Assembly (NCBI GenBank): GCA_964450185.1
Contig: CAYVCL010000028.1
Coordinates: forward strand, 1 to 34,819
Length of the DNA: 34,819 bases
DNA from: RUG11237 sp964450185
GTDB lineage: Bacteria > Bacillota > Clostridia > Lachnospirales > Lachnospiraceae
Reading direction: 5' to 3'
Numbering within the stretch: the stretch's first letter is position 1; each line of letters opens with the position of its first letter. Under the pieces are notes generated by a model. That model made no database searches. It was not told where the DNA came from and saw only the letters and a program-made list of their open reading frames with translations. The translations under genes were made by a program, and so were the position numbers. This document shows, in pieces, positions 1-8,466 of this stretch.

Positions 1-227
1 GCTCCACCCTGTAAGAACAATACTTTGTAATTATCAGGAATGTTCATTAATTCACGAAGATCTTTTTCTGCTGTCTGGATGATTTCTTCAAACGCTTTAG
101 AACGATGACTCATTTCCATTACGGACATTCCTGTTCCGTTGTAGTCAAGCATTTCTGCTGCTGCTTCCTTTAATACTTCTTCTGGTAAAACTGCTGGTCC
201 TGCTGAGAAATTATATACTCTGCTCAT
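1..227 (-). CDS. serC: Phosphoserine aminotransferase, N-terminal part (cut by window edge)
   Basis: PLP-dependent aminotransferase that makes 3-phosphoserine from 3-phosphohydroxypyruvate and glutamate in cytosolic serine synthesis. Only the first 75 codons are in the window; the gene runs off the left edge. The start MSRVYNFSAGPAVLPEEVL is the classical SerC N-terminus, and the following GTGMSVMEMSHRS stretch and the PDNYKVLFLQGGA stretch at the edge are also family signatures. The start is supported by AGGAGGA (rc 237-243) upstream. It lies 36 bp after ilvB on the same strand, so it is probably the last-read known gene of the leuB-ilvD-ilvB-serC unit. A SerA-type dehydrogenase might be expected just outside the window, but this cannot be seen. 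Confidence 0.95.
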   Translation of the reverse strand, partial: MSRVYNFSAGPAVLPEEVLKEAAAEMLDYNGTGMSVMEMSHRSKAFEEIIQTAEKDLRELMNIPDNYKVLFLQGG

Positions 228-263
228 TTTTTATTTTCCTCCTAAATAATATGTATATTTTTG

Positions 264-1931
264 TTATTTCATGTCTGATTCGTCAAATACTTCTTCGATA
301 GCTGCTCCTGCCGCTACCATTGGGAATACTTTATCGTCGCTATCGATAACACATTCTATCACAACCGGCCCGGTTGCCTGCAATGCTTTTTCGATTGCAG
401 CATCTAATTCTTCCTTACTTGTTGCACGGTAAGCTTCACAGCCTAATCCTTCAGAAACTTTCACAAAATCCACTTTATCATTTAATACAGTATGTGAATA
501 GCGTTCTTCGTAGAACAAAGTCTGCCACTGACGTACCATACCAAGTACATGGTTGTTCAATACAATCTGGATAATTGGAATATTGTATCTGGATGCGGTA
601 GCCAATTCATTTAAATTCATACGGAAACATCCGTCACCGGCAATATTGATTACTGTCTTGTCCGGATTTCCAACCTTTGCTCCAATGCAAGCTCCCAAAC
701 CATAACCCATGGTTCCAAGACCACCGGATGAAAGGAAGGTACGTGGGGATGTATACTTATAATACTGTGCCGCCCACATCTGATGCTGTCCTACATCTGT
801 AGTGATAATCGCATCACCCTTGGTTGCCTCGTAGAGTTTTTCAATTACATAAGGTCCGGTTAATGTTGCTTTGTTATAAGTTAATGGATATTTCTCCATC
901 AAATCTTTGATATGATCTGTCCATTCCTTATTTTCATGCTGTTTCATACGGTCGCATAACTGTCTTAAAATCAGTTTTGCATCGCCAATCAGACTGGCAT
1001 CTACCATAACATTTTTATTGATTTCTGCCGCATCTACATCAATTTGCACGATTTTTGCGTTTTTCGCGAATTTACTAACATTTCCGGTAACTCTGTCGCT
1101 GAATCTGGCACCAATTACCATCAGCAAATCACATTCTGTTACGCCATAGTTTGCGGTCTTTGTTCCATGCATACCAAGCATTCCGGTATACAAAGCATCG
1201 GTTCCATCAAATGCACCTTTGCCCATAAGGCTGTCGCAAACCGGTGCATCTAATTTTTTTGCAAATTCGTTTACTTCTTCTGCCGCACCGGAAATAATTG
1301 CACCGCCACCCACGAAAACATAGGGCTTTTTGGCATTGCTGATAAATTCTAATACCTTATCCATATCTTCTACGTTTGTTAAAGGCTTGCGTTCAATCAC
1401 TTCTGGTGTTTCTTTTGTATATTCTGTGGTTCCACCTGTCACATCCTTGGTAATATCCACGAGAACAGGACCCGGTCTTCCGGTCTGTGCGATTTTAAAT
1501 GCTTTGCGAATTGTCTTTGCCAAGTCATTGATATTTTTTACAATAAAATTGTGTTTTGTAATCGGCATGGTTACGCCTACAATATCAATTTCCTGAAAAG
1601 AATCTTTACCTAAAAGCGGAACTCCCACATTACAGGTGATTGCTACCATTGGAACGGAGTCCATATATGCTGTAGCAATTCCGGTAACCAGATTGGTGGC
1701 ACCTGGGCCACTGGTAGCAAGGCACACGCCTACTTTTCCAGTGGAACGGGCATAACCATCTGCTGCATGGGATGCACCCTGTTCATGTGATGTCAGGATA
1801 TGTTTGATTTCTTCATGTTTATATAATGCATCATAAATATTTAAAATTGCGCCGCCCGGATAACCAAAAACAGTATCCACGCCTTGCTCTTTCAAACATT
1901 CTACAACGATTTCTGAACCTGTTAACTGCAT
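264..1931 (-). CDS. ilvB: Acetolactate synthase, catalytic (large) subunit
   Basis: Thiamine-diphosphate and FAD enzyme that condenses two pyruvates to acetolactate, or pyruvate with 2-oxobutyrate, as the first common step of branched-chain amino acid synthesis. The N-terminal GYPGGAILNIYDAL and HEQGASHAADGYAR stretches hold the catalytic Glu region. The C-terminal GDGCFRMNLNEL through LNNHVLGMVRQWQ is the ThDP/Mg binding motif (GDG...NN). The length of 555 residues is normal. I start at the second in-frame ATG (1931), because GAGGG is 6 nt before it while the first ATG (1937) directly abuts this ribosome binding site. The gene begins 14 bp after the ilvD stop. No small regulatory subunit (ilvN) is seen in the window, so feedback control would need a partner from elsewhere. 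Catabolic AlsS is less likely given the ilv/leu neighbours. Confidence 0.95.
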   Translation of the reverse strand: MQLTGSEIVVECLKEQGVDTVFGYPGGAILNIYDALYKHEEIKHILTSHEQGASHAADGYARSTGKVGVCLATSGPGATNLVTGIATAYMDSVPMVAITCNVGVPLLGKDSFQEIDIVGVTMPITKHNFIVKNINDLAKTIRKAFKIAQTGRPGPVLVDITKDVTGGTTEYTKETPEVIERKPLTNVEDMDKVLEFISNAKKPYVFVGGGAIISGAAEEVNEFAKKLDAPVCDSLMGKGAFDGTDALYTGMLGMHGTKTANYGVTECDLLMVIGARFSDRVTGNVSKFAKNAKIVQIDVDAAEINKNVMVDASLIGDAKLILRQLCDRMKQHENKEWTDHIKDLMEKYPLTYNKATLTGPYVIEKLYEATKGDAIITTDVGQHQMWAAQYYKYTSPRTFLSSGGLGTMGYGLGACIGAKVGNPDKTVINIAGDGCFRMNLNELATASRYNIPIIQIVLNNHVLGMVRQWQTLFYEERYSHTVLNDKVDFVKVSEGLGCEAYRATSKEELDAAIEKALQATGPVVIECVIDSDDKVFPMVAAGAAIEEVFDESDMK

Positions 1932-1945
1932 CTTCATCCCTCACT

Positions 1946-3616
1946 TTATTTTTTCGGTAACTCTAATACTGCTCCTCTGTTACCGGATGTAACTAATTCT
2001 GCATAGCGCTTTAAGTAACCTGTAGTAATCTTTGGTTCTCTTGGCTGCCATTTTGCACGTCTTGCTTCTAATTCTTCATCAGAAATTACAAAGTCAAGCT
2101 TGTTGTTTGGAATATCAATCTTAATGATATCTCCTTCTTCTATTAAAGCTATTGGTCCACCAACGGCTGCTTCCGGTGATACGTGACCGATGGATGCTCC
2201 TCTGGATGCTCCTGAGAAACGTCCGTCTGTAATTAAGGCTACAGAAGAACCAAGTCCCATACCTGCAATGGCTGAAGTAGGATTTAACATTTCTCTCATA
2301 CCAGGGCCACCCTTTGGTCCTTCGTAACGGATTACTACAACATCACCTGCTACAATCTTACCGCCTTTGATTGCTGCAATCGCATCTTCTTCACAGTCGA
2401 ATACTCTTGCTGGTCCTTCATGTACCATCATTTCAGGAACTACTGCAGAACGTTTTACTACACCTGAATCCGGTGCCAAGTTACCTTTTAATACTGCAAT
2501 ACCACCTGTTTCGCTGTATGGATTTTCGATTGGACGAATAACTTCCGGATTCTTGTTTACGCATCCTTCAATATTTTCTCCTACTGTCTTTCCTGTTACA
2601 GTCATGCAGTCTGTATGGAGAAGTCCTTTTTTATTTAATTCGTTCATAACAGCGTATACGCCGCCTGCTTCGTTTAATTCTTCAATATATGTATGACCTG
2701 CCGGTGCTAAATGACACAGGTTTGGTGTCTTAGCAGAAATTTCATTGGCAACATCTAAATCAATTTCAACACCTGCTTCATGAGCGATTGCCGGTAAATG
2801 AAGCATACTGTTTGTGGAACATCCCAATGCCATGTCTACCGCTAATGCATTCATAAACGCATCTTTTGTCATAATATCTCTTGGACGGATATTCTTTTCC
2901 AACATTTCCATAACTTTCATACCTGCCTGTTTTGCAAGACGGATACGTTCGGAATATACTGCAGGAATTGTTCCATTTCCTTTTAAGCCCATTCCAAGTA
3001 CTTCTGTCAGACAGTTCATACTGTTTGCAGTGTACATACCGGAACAAGAACCACATGTAGGACATGCATTTTCTTCAAATTCCAATACATCTTCTTCTGT
3101 CATAGTACCTGCTGCGTAGGAACCTACTGCTTCAAACATACTGGATAAAGATGTTTTACATCCTTTTACTTTACCTGCAAGCATTGGACCACCGCTGACA
3201 AATACGGTTGGGATATTCAATCTTGCCGCTGCCATTAAGAGCCCCGGTACATTCTTATCACAGTTTGGAACCATTACAAGCGCATCAAACGCATGTGCCA
3301 TTGCCATACATTCTGTGGAATCACAAATCAAATCTCTGGTTACTAAGGAATATTTCATTCCTGTGTGTCCCATTGCAATACCGTCACATACTGCGATTGC
3401 CGGGAACATAACCGGTGTACCACCTGCCATGGCAACTCCCATTTTTACTGCATTTACAATTTTATCTATATTCATGTGACCTGGAACAATTTCATTGTAA
3501 GAGCTGACAATACCAACCAACGGTCTGTTCATTTCTTCTTTTGTCATTCCCAGTGCGTTAAATAATGATCTGTGTGGAGCCTGCTGCATTCCCTTTGTTA
3601 CTGCATCACTTCTCAT
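1946..3616 (-). CDS. ilvD: Dihydroxy-acid dehydratase
   Basis: Fe-S dehydratase that converts 2,3-dihydroxy-isovalerate or -methylvalerate to the 2-oxo acids that precede valine and isoleucine. The 556 residues are full family length. Visible cluster motifs are CDKNVPG near residue 118 and CPTCGSCSGMYTANSMNCL near residues 185-205. The GGPGMREML and GRFSGASRGASIGHVSPEA stretches near the C-terminal third are typical. The start is supported by AGGAGAGAGG just upstream. It sits between leuB (26 bp from the leuB stop) and ilvB (14 bp to the ilvB start), all on minus, so it is surely co-transcribed. Nothing is broken or unusual in it. Confidence 0.96.
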   Translation of the reverse strand: MRSDAVTKGMQQAPHRSLFNALGMTKEEMNRPLVGIVSSYNEIVPGHMNIDKIVNAVKMGVAMAGGTPVMFPAIAVCDGIAMGHTGMKYSLVTRDLICDSTECMAMAHAFDALVMVPNCDKNVPGLLMAAARLNIPTVFVSGGPMLAGKVKGCKTSLSSMFEAVGSYAAGTMTEEDVLEFEENACPTCGSCSGMYTANSMNCLTEVLGMGLKGNGTIPAVYSERIRLAKQAGMKVMEMLEKNIRPRDIMTKDAFMNALAVDMALGCSTNSMLHLPAIAHEAGVEIDLDVANEISAKTPNLCHLAPAGHTYIEELNEAGGVYAVMNELNKKGLLHTDCMTVTGKTVGENIEGCVNKNPEVIRPIENPYSETGGIAVLKGNLAPDSGVVKRSAVVPEMMVHEGPARVFDCEEDAIAAIKGGKIVAGDVVVIRYEGPKGGPGMREMLNPTSAIAGMGLGSSVALITDGRFSGASRGASIGHVSPEAAVGGPIALIEEGDIIKIDIPNNKLDFVISDEELEARRAKWQPREPKITTGYLKRYAELVTSGNRGAVLELPKK

Positions 3617-3642
3617 TTTCCTCTCTCCTTTTCTGTTCTGTT

Positions 3643-4725
3643 TTAGATTCTTTCTACCAGTAAGTCACCCATCTTATCACAGCCTACTTTTTCGCAGCCT
3701 TCTGACATGATATCAACAGTTCTGTAACCATCTGCAAGCACTTTCTTTACTGCATCTTCAATGGCATCTGCTTCTGCTGACAAATCAAAAGAGTAACGAA
3801 GCATCATTGCTGCGGAAAGAATCGTTGCGATTGGGTTTGCAATGTTCTGTCCTGCGATATCCGGTGCAGAACCATGACTTGGTTCATATAAACCGAATTT
3901 TGTTTCATTTAAACTTGCTGAACTTAACATTCCGATAGAACCTGTTACCATACTTGCCTCATCAGAAAGAATATCACCAAACATATTTTCTGTCAAAATA
4001 ACATCAAACTGTCTTGGGTCTTTTACAAGCTGCATAGCACAGTTGTCTACTAACATATGTTCATATGTAACTTCCGGATAATCCTTAGCTACTTCTTCTA
4101 CCACTTTTCTCCAAAGTCTGGAAGAATCTAATACGTTTGCCTTGTCAACGCTGGTTACTTTCTTATTACGTTTCATGGCAATATCAAAACCGCGGATTGC
4201 GATTCTTCTGATTTCGTTTTCATCGTATGTAAGGGAATCGTATGCTTTCATCACACCGTCTTCTTCTACGGTTTTACGTTCACCAAAGTAAAGTCCTCCG
4301 GTTAACTCACGCATAATCACCATATCAAATCCATCTCCGATGATTTCATCTTTTAATGGGCACGCTCCCTTTAATTCTTTATATAATACGGCTGGTCTTA
4401 CATTGGCAAATAAATTCAATGCTTTACGAATTTTTAACAGCCCTGCTTCCGGTCTTAATTCTGGTGGAAGTTTGTACCATGGGGAAGTTGTTGTATTTCC
4501 GCCAATGGAGCCCATAAGTACTGCATCACTGTTCTTTGCAGCCTCAATCGCTTCATCTGTCAACGGAACACCATGTACATTGATGGATGCTCCACCCATA
4601 AGAATTTCCGTATATTCAAATTTGTGTCCAAATTTTACTCCTACTGCATCTAAGACTTTCTTTGCTTCGTTTACTATTTCCGGACCAATTCCGTCGCCGG
4701 AAATAACGCCAACCTTATAATTCAT
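3643..4725 (-). CDS. leuB: 3-isopropylmalate dehydrogenase
   Basis: NAD-dependent oxidative decarboxylase of leucine synthesis. Diagnostic stretches are GDGIGPEI at the N-terminus, RELTGGLYFGERKT, DKANVLDSSRLWRKV, and the ENMFGDILSDEASMVTGSIG and EPSHGSAPDIAGQNIANP blocks that bind substrate, metal and NAD. The length is 360 residues when started at the ATG at 4725, giving MNYKVGVISGDG. I prefer it to the ATG at 4734, because AAAGGA lies 8 nt before 4725 and abuts the earlier ATG. It is the first gene of the leuB-ilvD-ilvB-serC unit, behind a sigma-A-like promoter. leuA and leuCD are not in the window. Confidence 0.95.
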   Translation of the reverse strand: MNYKVGVISGDGIGPEIVNEAKKVLDAVGVKFGHKFEYTEILMGGASINVHGVPLTDEAIEAAKNSDAVLMGSIGGNTTTSPWYKLPPELRPEAGLLKIRKALNLFANVRPAVLYKELKGACPLKDEIIGDGFDMVIMRELTGGLYFGERKTVEEDGVMKAYDSLTYDENEIRRIAIRGFDIAMKRNKKVTSVDKANVLDSSRLWRKVVEEVAKDYPEVTYEHMLVDNCAMQLVKDPRQFDVILTENMFGDILSDEASMVTGSIGMLSSASLNETKFGLYEPSHGSAPDIAGQNIANPIATILSAAMMLRYSFDLSAEADAIEDAVKKVLADGYRTVDIMSEGCEKVGCDKMGDLLVERI

Positions 4726-4824
4726 GTTATCCATCCTTTCAGCTATATTTTTACTGTTCCTTTCAAATATGCTAAATTTTCATATAAAAAAGTATAAAAT
4801 TCTACAGTTTAAGCCATACTTAAT

Positions 4825-4853
4825 ATAATATAACAAATGTTAAGACATTTCAA
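4825..4853 (-). promoter_or_regulatory. Sigma-A-like promoter for leuB-ilvD-ilvB-serC
   Basis: On the minus strand TTGAAA (4848-4853) and TATTAT (4825-4830) are separated by 17 nt, each 5 of 6 to the consensus. The start of transcription would be near 4818, leaving a leader of about 90 nt to leuB. That leader is AT-rich, and I see no T-box (no long specifier stem or T-box sequence), no peptide attenuator and no clear terminator. The promoter lies just behind the last codon of the ATPase remnant. Confidence 0.55.
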
Positions 4854-4875
4854 TCATTATTTTTCAGAATGCAAG

Positions 4876-5797
4876 CTACCGTTTATAACTTTGTAATACT
4901 TCCATTACCTTTTCCCAACCAGTGTCTTCTATTGCATTTTTATATTCTTCCCTTACTTCTGCATTTGGAATAGATACTTCCCCATTTTTTATGTCATAAG
5001 CTAAATAGCCCAAATGAATAAGTAATGTCAAAATATCATCCTTACTTTTAAAAGAAACCATATTCTTCATATAAGGTACGAACTTCATCTTCTGTAAAAC
5101 CTACATATTCTGCCAAATCATCTGACATCACCATAGTGAATTCATCAAAATTATTCAGTGCTGATTCTGTTCCGTATTTTTTTATTGGCAAAATCCCTGT
5201 CATATACGCCAGTTTCAAAAATTTCTTAGATGGTGCATCTTTAAATAATCCCCTTAATAATGTAATATATGCTTCCTGTGCCTTTACATCTGACTTGTCT
5301 TCCCGAAAAATAGCATCCCACTCATCAATAACAATAACGAATTTCACACCATAAACCTTATTAATTTTCGCTAACACTACTGAAAGCTTCCATTCTTCCT
5401 TATCAATTCCCTCTGAATAGGTTTCTTTCAATTCTTCCGTAACATGCTTTTGTATTTTTTCCACTGTTTCCAGTCCATTCGCAGACTGCCCTCTAAAATA
5501 ATTTACGTCAATATGAATTACATCATATTTATTCATATGTTCTTCAAAATCAACACTTTTTCCAATTTTTAAAGATTGAAATATTTCTCTGGAATCACAG
5601 CTTTTATCATAATATGCAACAATCATTTCTGCGGTAATAGACTTTCCAAATCGTCTTGGTCTGCTAACGCACAAATACCTCTGTTCTGTATCACATACAG
5701 AATTTGTGTACTTTAACATTTCTGTTTTATCTATATAAACTTTTGAACGCACTACACTTTTAAATCCTTCATTTCCCGGATTAAAAAAAATTCCCAT
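4876..5797 (-). pseudogene. Decayed AAA-ATPase/PD-(D/E)XK family gene (two fragments, nuclease domain missing)
   Basis: Two overlapping reading frames give one family when read in order. The first (5797-5048, 249 codons) has the AAA-ATPase-like domain: VYIDKTEMLKY, the P-loop-like SRPRRFGKSIT, FVIVIDEWDA as Walker B, and DLAEYVGFTEDEV. The second (5088-4876, in another frame) continues with the segment MVSFKSKDDILTLLIHLGYLAYD...EDTGWEKVMEVLQS, which in intact members lies about 90 residues further on. The intervening segment is gone and the frame shifts at the junction near 5045-5065. The C-terminal PD-(D/E)XK domain is absent, since the second frame stops at QSYKR. Intact members are usually over 500 residues. 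This family is very abundant and mobile-like in gut clostridia and Bacteroidetes, with unknown function. The first fragment has a good start (GGGAGTG 8 nt upstream) and might still be made. Confidence 0.8.
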
Positions 5798-5896
5798 TGT
5801 CTTGCACTCCCTTTTACTGTTTACTCTAAGCTTTCTTACTAGTATAACACAAATAAATATAAAATTTGAAACTATTTTACATTTTATATAAGAACA

Positions 5897-5934
5897 AGCT
5901 CCGCAAATGCGGAAAACCCAACATTCACGGAGCT
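5897..5934 (-). terminator. Probable terminator of the CAP-protein gene
   Basis: After the CAP stop, the minus strand forms AGCTCCG...CGGAGCT (7-bp stem, arms 5928-5934 and 5897-5903), followed by the moderately U-rich TTGTTCTTATATAAAATG. Inside the loop a second small palindrome, TCCGCA-TT-TGCGGA, overlaps one arm, so two mutually exclusive hairpins are possible. The U-tract is weak. Confidence 0.45.
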
Positions 5935-5959
5935 ATATTCAATAAATCTTTATTACAAT

Positions 5960-6673
5960 TTAATAGGTAAATAACTGTGCCCAATAATTAGTTCCTTTTG
6001 CATTCTGGTAATGACCTACACCGATTTTCGTAAAGTTACGATTCAAAATATTAGCTCTATGCCCTTCACTGTTCATCCAAGCTTCCATTACTGCTTCCGG
6101 TGAAGTCTGTCCCCATGCAATGTTTTCTCCTGCACCTCTATAAGTAATTCCCTGTTCTTTTAAAACAGTGCTGAAATTGCTTCCATTTGGTCTTGTGTGG
6201 GAGAAAGACTGCACAATTTCTTTTGCGCGGATAAGTGCTGCGCTTTCGATTGTTTTATCTAAAGTTACTTCATTTAGTCCTGCTTTTACTCTTTCTTTAT
6301 TTACCAGTGCTACCACCTGTTCTGCAAAGGTTGCTTCTGTGGTATCTTCCGGTGCTACTGTCGGTGTCGCTGTTGGTACGTTTGTCGGCGTCACCGTTGG
6401 TGTGCTATCTTCTGTTTCCGGCACTCCTATACATGGGATATTAATATTCGGAATACAATAATTCCACTTACAATTTCCCAATTCTTTTTCTATCTGGGAT
6501 AACAAATCCTCCAGATTGTTGTTACTGCAAAGGGTTCCCCCTATCACAATACAATTATCTTTTTGTAACTTTTCACATGCTGCGTTCTTTGCACTTGCCT
6601 GAATGGAAAGTGTAGAACCTGATGCGGCGATAACAGTTGCGGCGGTCAATGCAAATAATGTTAGTCTTCTCAT
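5960..6673 (-). CDS. Secreted CAP (SCP/YkwD-like) domain protein
   Basis: Exported protein of unknown substrate, 237 residues. The signal peptide is about residues 1-28 (MRRLTLFALTAATVIAASGS, then a small-residue region ending QASA). Residues about 30-85 hold six cysteines, an unusual number for this group, and may form disulfides. A Thr/Pro/Val linker (TPTVTPTNVPTATPTVAP) leads to a C-terminal CAP domain from about residue 118. The CAP motifs are ALVNKERVKAGL, FSHTRPNGSNF, GENIAWGQ, EAWMNSEGHRANILN, IGVGHY and YWAQLFTY, including the conserved His and Glu residues. AAGGAGG lies 6 nt before the start. It stands alone, with its own terminator behind it and the yajC terminator before it. No anchor motif is seen. 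The Thr/Pro linker resembles those of the pilus tip proteins in this window. Confidence 0.9.
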   Translation of the reverse strand: MRRLTLFALTAATVIAASGSTLSIQASAKNAACEKLQKDNCIVIGGTLCSNNNLEDLLSQIEKELGNCKWNYCIPNINIPCIGVPETEDSTPTVTPTNVPTATPTVAPEDTTEATFAEQVVALVNKERVKAGLNEVTLDKTIESAALIRAKEIVQSFSHTRPNGSNFSTVLKEQGITYRGAGENIAWGQTSPEAVMEAWMNSEGHRANILNRNFTKIGVGHYQNAKGTNYWAQLFTY

Positions 6674-6690
6674 TTTTTCCTCCTTACTGT

Positions 6691-6746
6691 TGAAATTATT
6701 CCGTAAGGCATGTTATGTACCTTGTTTGTTCCTAAAATAATTTCAA
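6691..6746 (-). promoter_or_regulatory. Structured leader upstream of the CAP-protein gene
   Basis: Minus-strand TTGAAATTATT (rc 6736-6746) pairs with AATAATTTCAA (rc 6691-6701), an 11-bp perfect stem. Its loop holds a second hairpin, AAGGTA-cataaca-TGCCTT (6 bp with one G-U). The structure ends a few bases before the AAGGAGG ribosome binding site at 6678-6684. It could modulate translation or mRNA stability. I recognise no known riboswitch family. No clear sigma-A promoter was found in the 230-bp gap. Confidence 0.4.
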
Positions 6747-6852
6747 ATCCATTGCATTTTTGTTACAAGGAGCATGGTATCATAACAACACGAGAAAAGA
6801 TACCTGTAATATATGGTAATTCTCTTTTAGATATAGGATTTTCCTGACAAAT

Positions 6853-6902
6853 ACAAGAAAAGCTGTCCCAAAAATGACTTCCCATCATCTCTGAAACAGC
6901 TT
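6853..6902 (-). terminator. Probable terminator of the CmpB-tgt-yajC unit
   Basis: Just after the yajC stop, the minus strand reads AAGCTGT...ACAGCTT followed by TTCTTG (7-bp outer stem, arms 6896-6902 and 6860-6866). An inner TGA-TGGGAAG-TCA hairpin sits inside the loop. Position and U-rich tail fit an intrinsic terminator. Confidence 0.55.
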
Positions 6903-6907
6903 ATTTT

Positions 6908-7219
6908 TTACTCTCCGGAACCTGCTTTTTCCACCTGAACAATCGCATCTTTTTTCATTGGAATACGGCAGTTCTTGTTATTACCAAATTCTACAATTAC
7001 AGTATCATCTGCAACATCAATTACAATTCCGTAAAATCCACTTGTTGTAAGCACGCTGTCACCGATAGCTAATTCAGCGAGCATTAAATTCACTCTTTTC
7101 TGTTCTTTTTTCTGTGGACGTATCATAAGAAGATACATACCACCTACAATAACAACAATATAAGCAACCATAATCCAGGTAAGGGATGTCCCATCCTGTG
7201 CGCCTAAAATCATCTGCAT
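6908..7219 (-). CDS. yajC: Preprotein translocase subunit YajC
   Basis: Small single-pass membrane protein accessory to the Sec translocon (SecDF-YajC), 103 residues. The N-terminal membrane helix is about residues 13-34 (LTWIMVAYIVVIVGGMYLLM). It is followed at once by the family hallmark RPQKKEQKR and then the conserved LAIGDSVLTTSGFYGIV domain. The start has AGGAGGAGA upstream. It follows tgt by 101 bp, the usual tgt-yajC order. secD/secF, which often follow, are not here; a terminator and the CAP gene come instead. Confidence 0.95.
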   Translation of the reverse strand: MQMILGAQDGTSLTWIMVAYIVVIVGGMYLLMIRPQKKEQKRVNLMLAELAIGDSVLTTSGFYGIVIDVADDTVIVEFGNNKNCRIPMKKDAIVQVEKAGSGE

Positions 7220-7269
7220 TATTTCTCCTCCTACTGCGCTGTATTTTTGTTTAAAACGCTCTGTTTTCT

Positions 7270-7298
7270 ATTTTACACAACTACATAACGTAGTTCAA
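7270..7298 (-). promoter_or_regulatory. Sigma-A-like promoter for yajC with palindrome in the spacer
   Basis: Minus strand TTGAAC (rc 7293-7298), 17 nt, TAAAAT (rc 7270-7275). The spacer and the edge of the -35 box carry the inverted repeat AACTAC-ataac-GTAGTT on the plus strand (7279-7295), which could be an operator or chance. This would let yajC be transcribed separately from tgt. Confidence 0.45.
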
Positions 7299-7320
7299 GT
7301 ATTTTATTTTAATTTTATAT

Positions 7321-8454
7321 TTACTTTTCGCCCTGTTCCATGCCTTCTAACTTATTTTTCTTATATTCGGCAAATCTTCCCTGCTCAATAGCATCTCTGA
7401 TTTCTTCCATCATATTGTTATAGAAATATAAGTTATGCATTACACAAAGACGCATTCCCAGCATTTCTTTTGCCTTCAGCAAATGTCTGATATAGGCTCT
7501 GCTGTACTTCTGGCAGGCAGGACAGCCACAGCCTTCTTCGATTGGTCTGCCGTCCAGTTCGTATTTTGCATTAAATAAATTCAGCTTGCCATGATTTGTG
7601 TATACATGACCATGTCTTCCGTTTCTGCTAGGATATACACAGTCAAAAAAGTCTACGCCACGCTCTACCGCTTCCAAAATATTTGCCGGTGTTCCCACGC
7701 CCATAAGGTAAGTTGGCTTTTCTTCCGGAAGGTATGGTACAACCGCTTCAATAGTACGATACATGTCTGCATGAGATTCTCCCACTGCAAGGCCGCCGAT
7801 CGCATATCCGTCTAAATCCAACTCGGAAATGCGTTTTGCGTGGTCGATTCGAATATCTTCAAAACAACCGCCCTGATTAATTCCAAAAAGCATCTGCTGT
7901 TTATTAATGGTATCTTCCAAACTATTTAATCGCTGCATTTCTTTTTTACAACGTTCCAACCATCTTGTGGTTCTTGCCACAGAATTTTCCATATACATTC
8001 TGGATTCCGTACTTGGCGGACATTCATCAAATGCCATGGCAATGGTGGATGCCAGATTGGACTGAATCTGCATACTTTCTTCCGGTCCCATAAAGATTTT
8101 TCTTCCATCTACATGAGAATTGAAGTACACTCCTTCTTCTTTGATTTTTCGAAGCCCTGCAAGGGAAAATACCTGAAATCCGCCGGAGTCTGTTAAAATT
8201 GGCTTGTCCCAGACCATAAATTTGTGAAGACCGCCCATAGCCTTAACCACCTTATCTCCCGGTCTTACATGAAGATGGTAGGTATTTGACAACTCAACCT
8301 GTGTTTTTAAATTCTGCAAATCTTCTGTAGACACCGCGCCTTTAATGGCTGCAGCTGTTCCCACGTTCATAAATACCGGTGTTTCAACCACACCATGTAC
8401 CGTAGTAAAACGTCCTCTTTTTGCATTTCCATCTTTTTTCAATAATTGATACAT
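7321..8454 (-). CDS. tgt: Queuine tRNA-ribosyltransferase (tRNA-guanine transglycosylase)
   Basis: Exchanges guanine-34 in GUN-anticodon tRNAs for preQ1, the queuosine precursor. The 377 residues are full length. Catalytic stretches are LTDSGGFQVFSL, GINQGG, GGLAVGES and FFDCVYPSRNGRHG, with the nucleophilic Asp. The zinc site is CGCPACQKYSRAYIRHL followed by the downstream MHNL histidine. It starts 12 bp after the CmpB-family gene stop, with CGAGG as ribosome binding site, so the two are co-transcribed. Next on the same strand is yajC. Confidence 0.97.
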   Translation of the reverse strand: MYQLLKKDGNAKRGRFTTVHGVVETPVFMNVGTAAAIKGAVSTEDLQNLKTQVELSNTYHLHVRPGDKVVKAMGGLHKFMVWDKPILTDSGGFQVFSLAGLRKIKEEGVYFNSHVDGRKIFMGPEESMQIQSNLASTIAMAFDECPPSTESRMYMENSVARTTRWLERCKKEMQRLNSLEDTINKQQMLFGINQGGCFEDIRIDHAKRISELDLDGYAIGGLAVGESHADMYRTIEAVVPYLPEEKPTYLMGVGTPANILEAVERGVDFFDCVYPSRNGRHGHVYTNHGKLNLFNAKYELDGRPIEEGCGCPACQKYSRAYIRHLLKAKEMLGMRLCVMHNLYFYNNMMEEIRDAIEQGRFAEYKKNKLEGMEQGEK

Positions 8455-8466
8455 ACTTTACCTCGT

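Noticed and set aside
2778..3065. 95-codon minus-strand frame inside ilvD
   Set aside because: It is an alternate frame of the conserved Fe-S region of ilvD, with no family similarity of its own.
4735..4875. T-box or leader-peptide attenuator before leuB
   Set aside because: The leader is only about 90 nt, A/T-rich, with no T-box sequence, no Leu codon run and no terminator/antiterminator pair.
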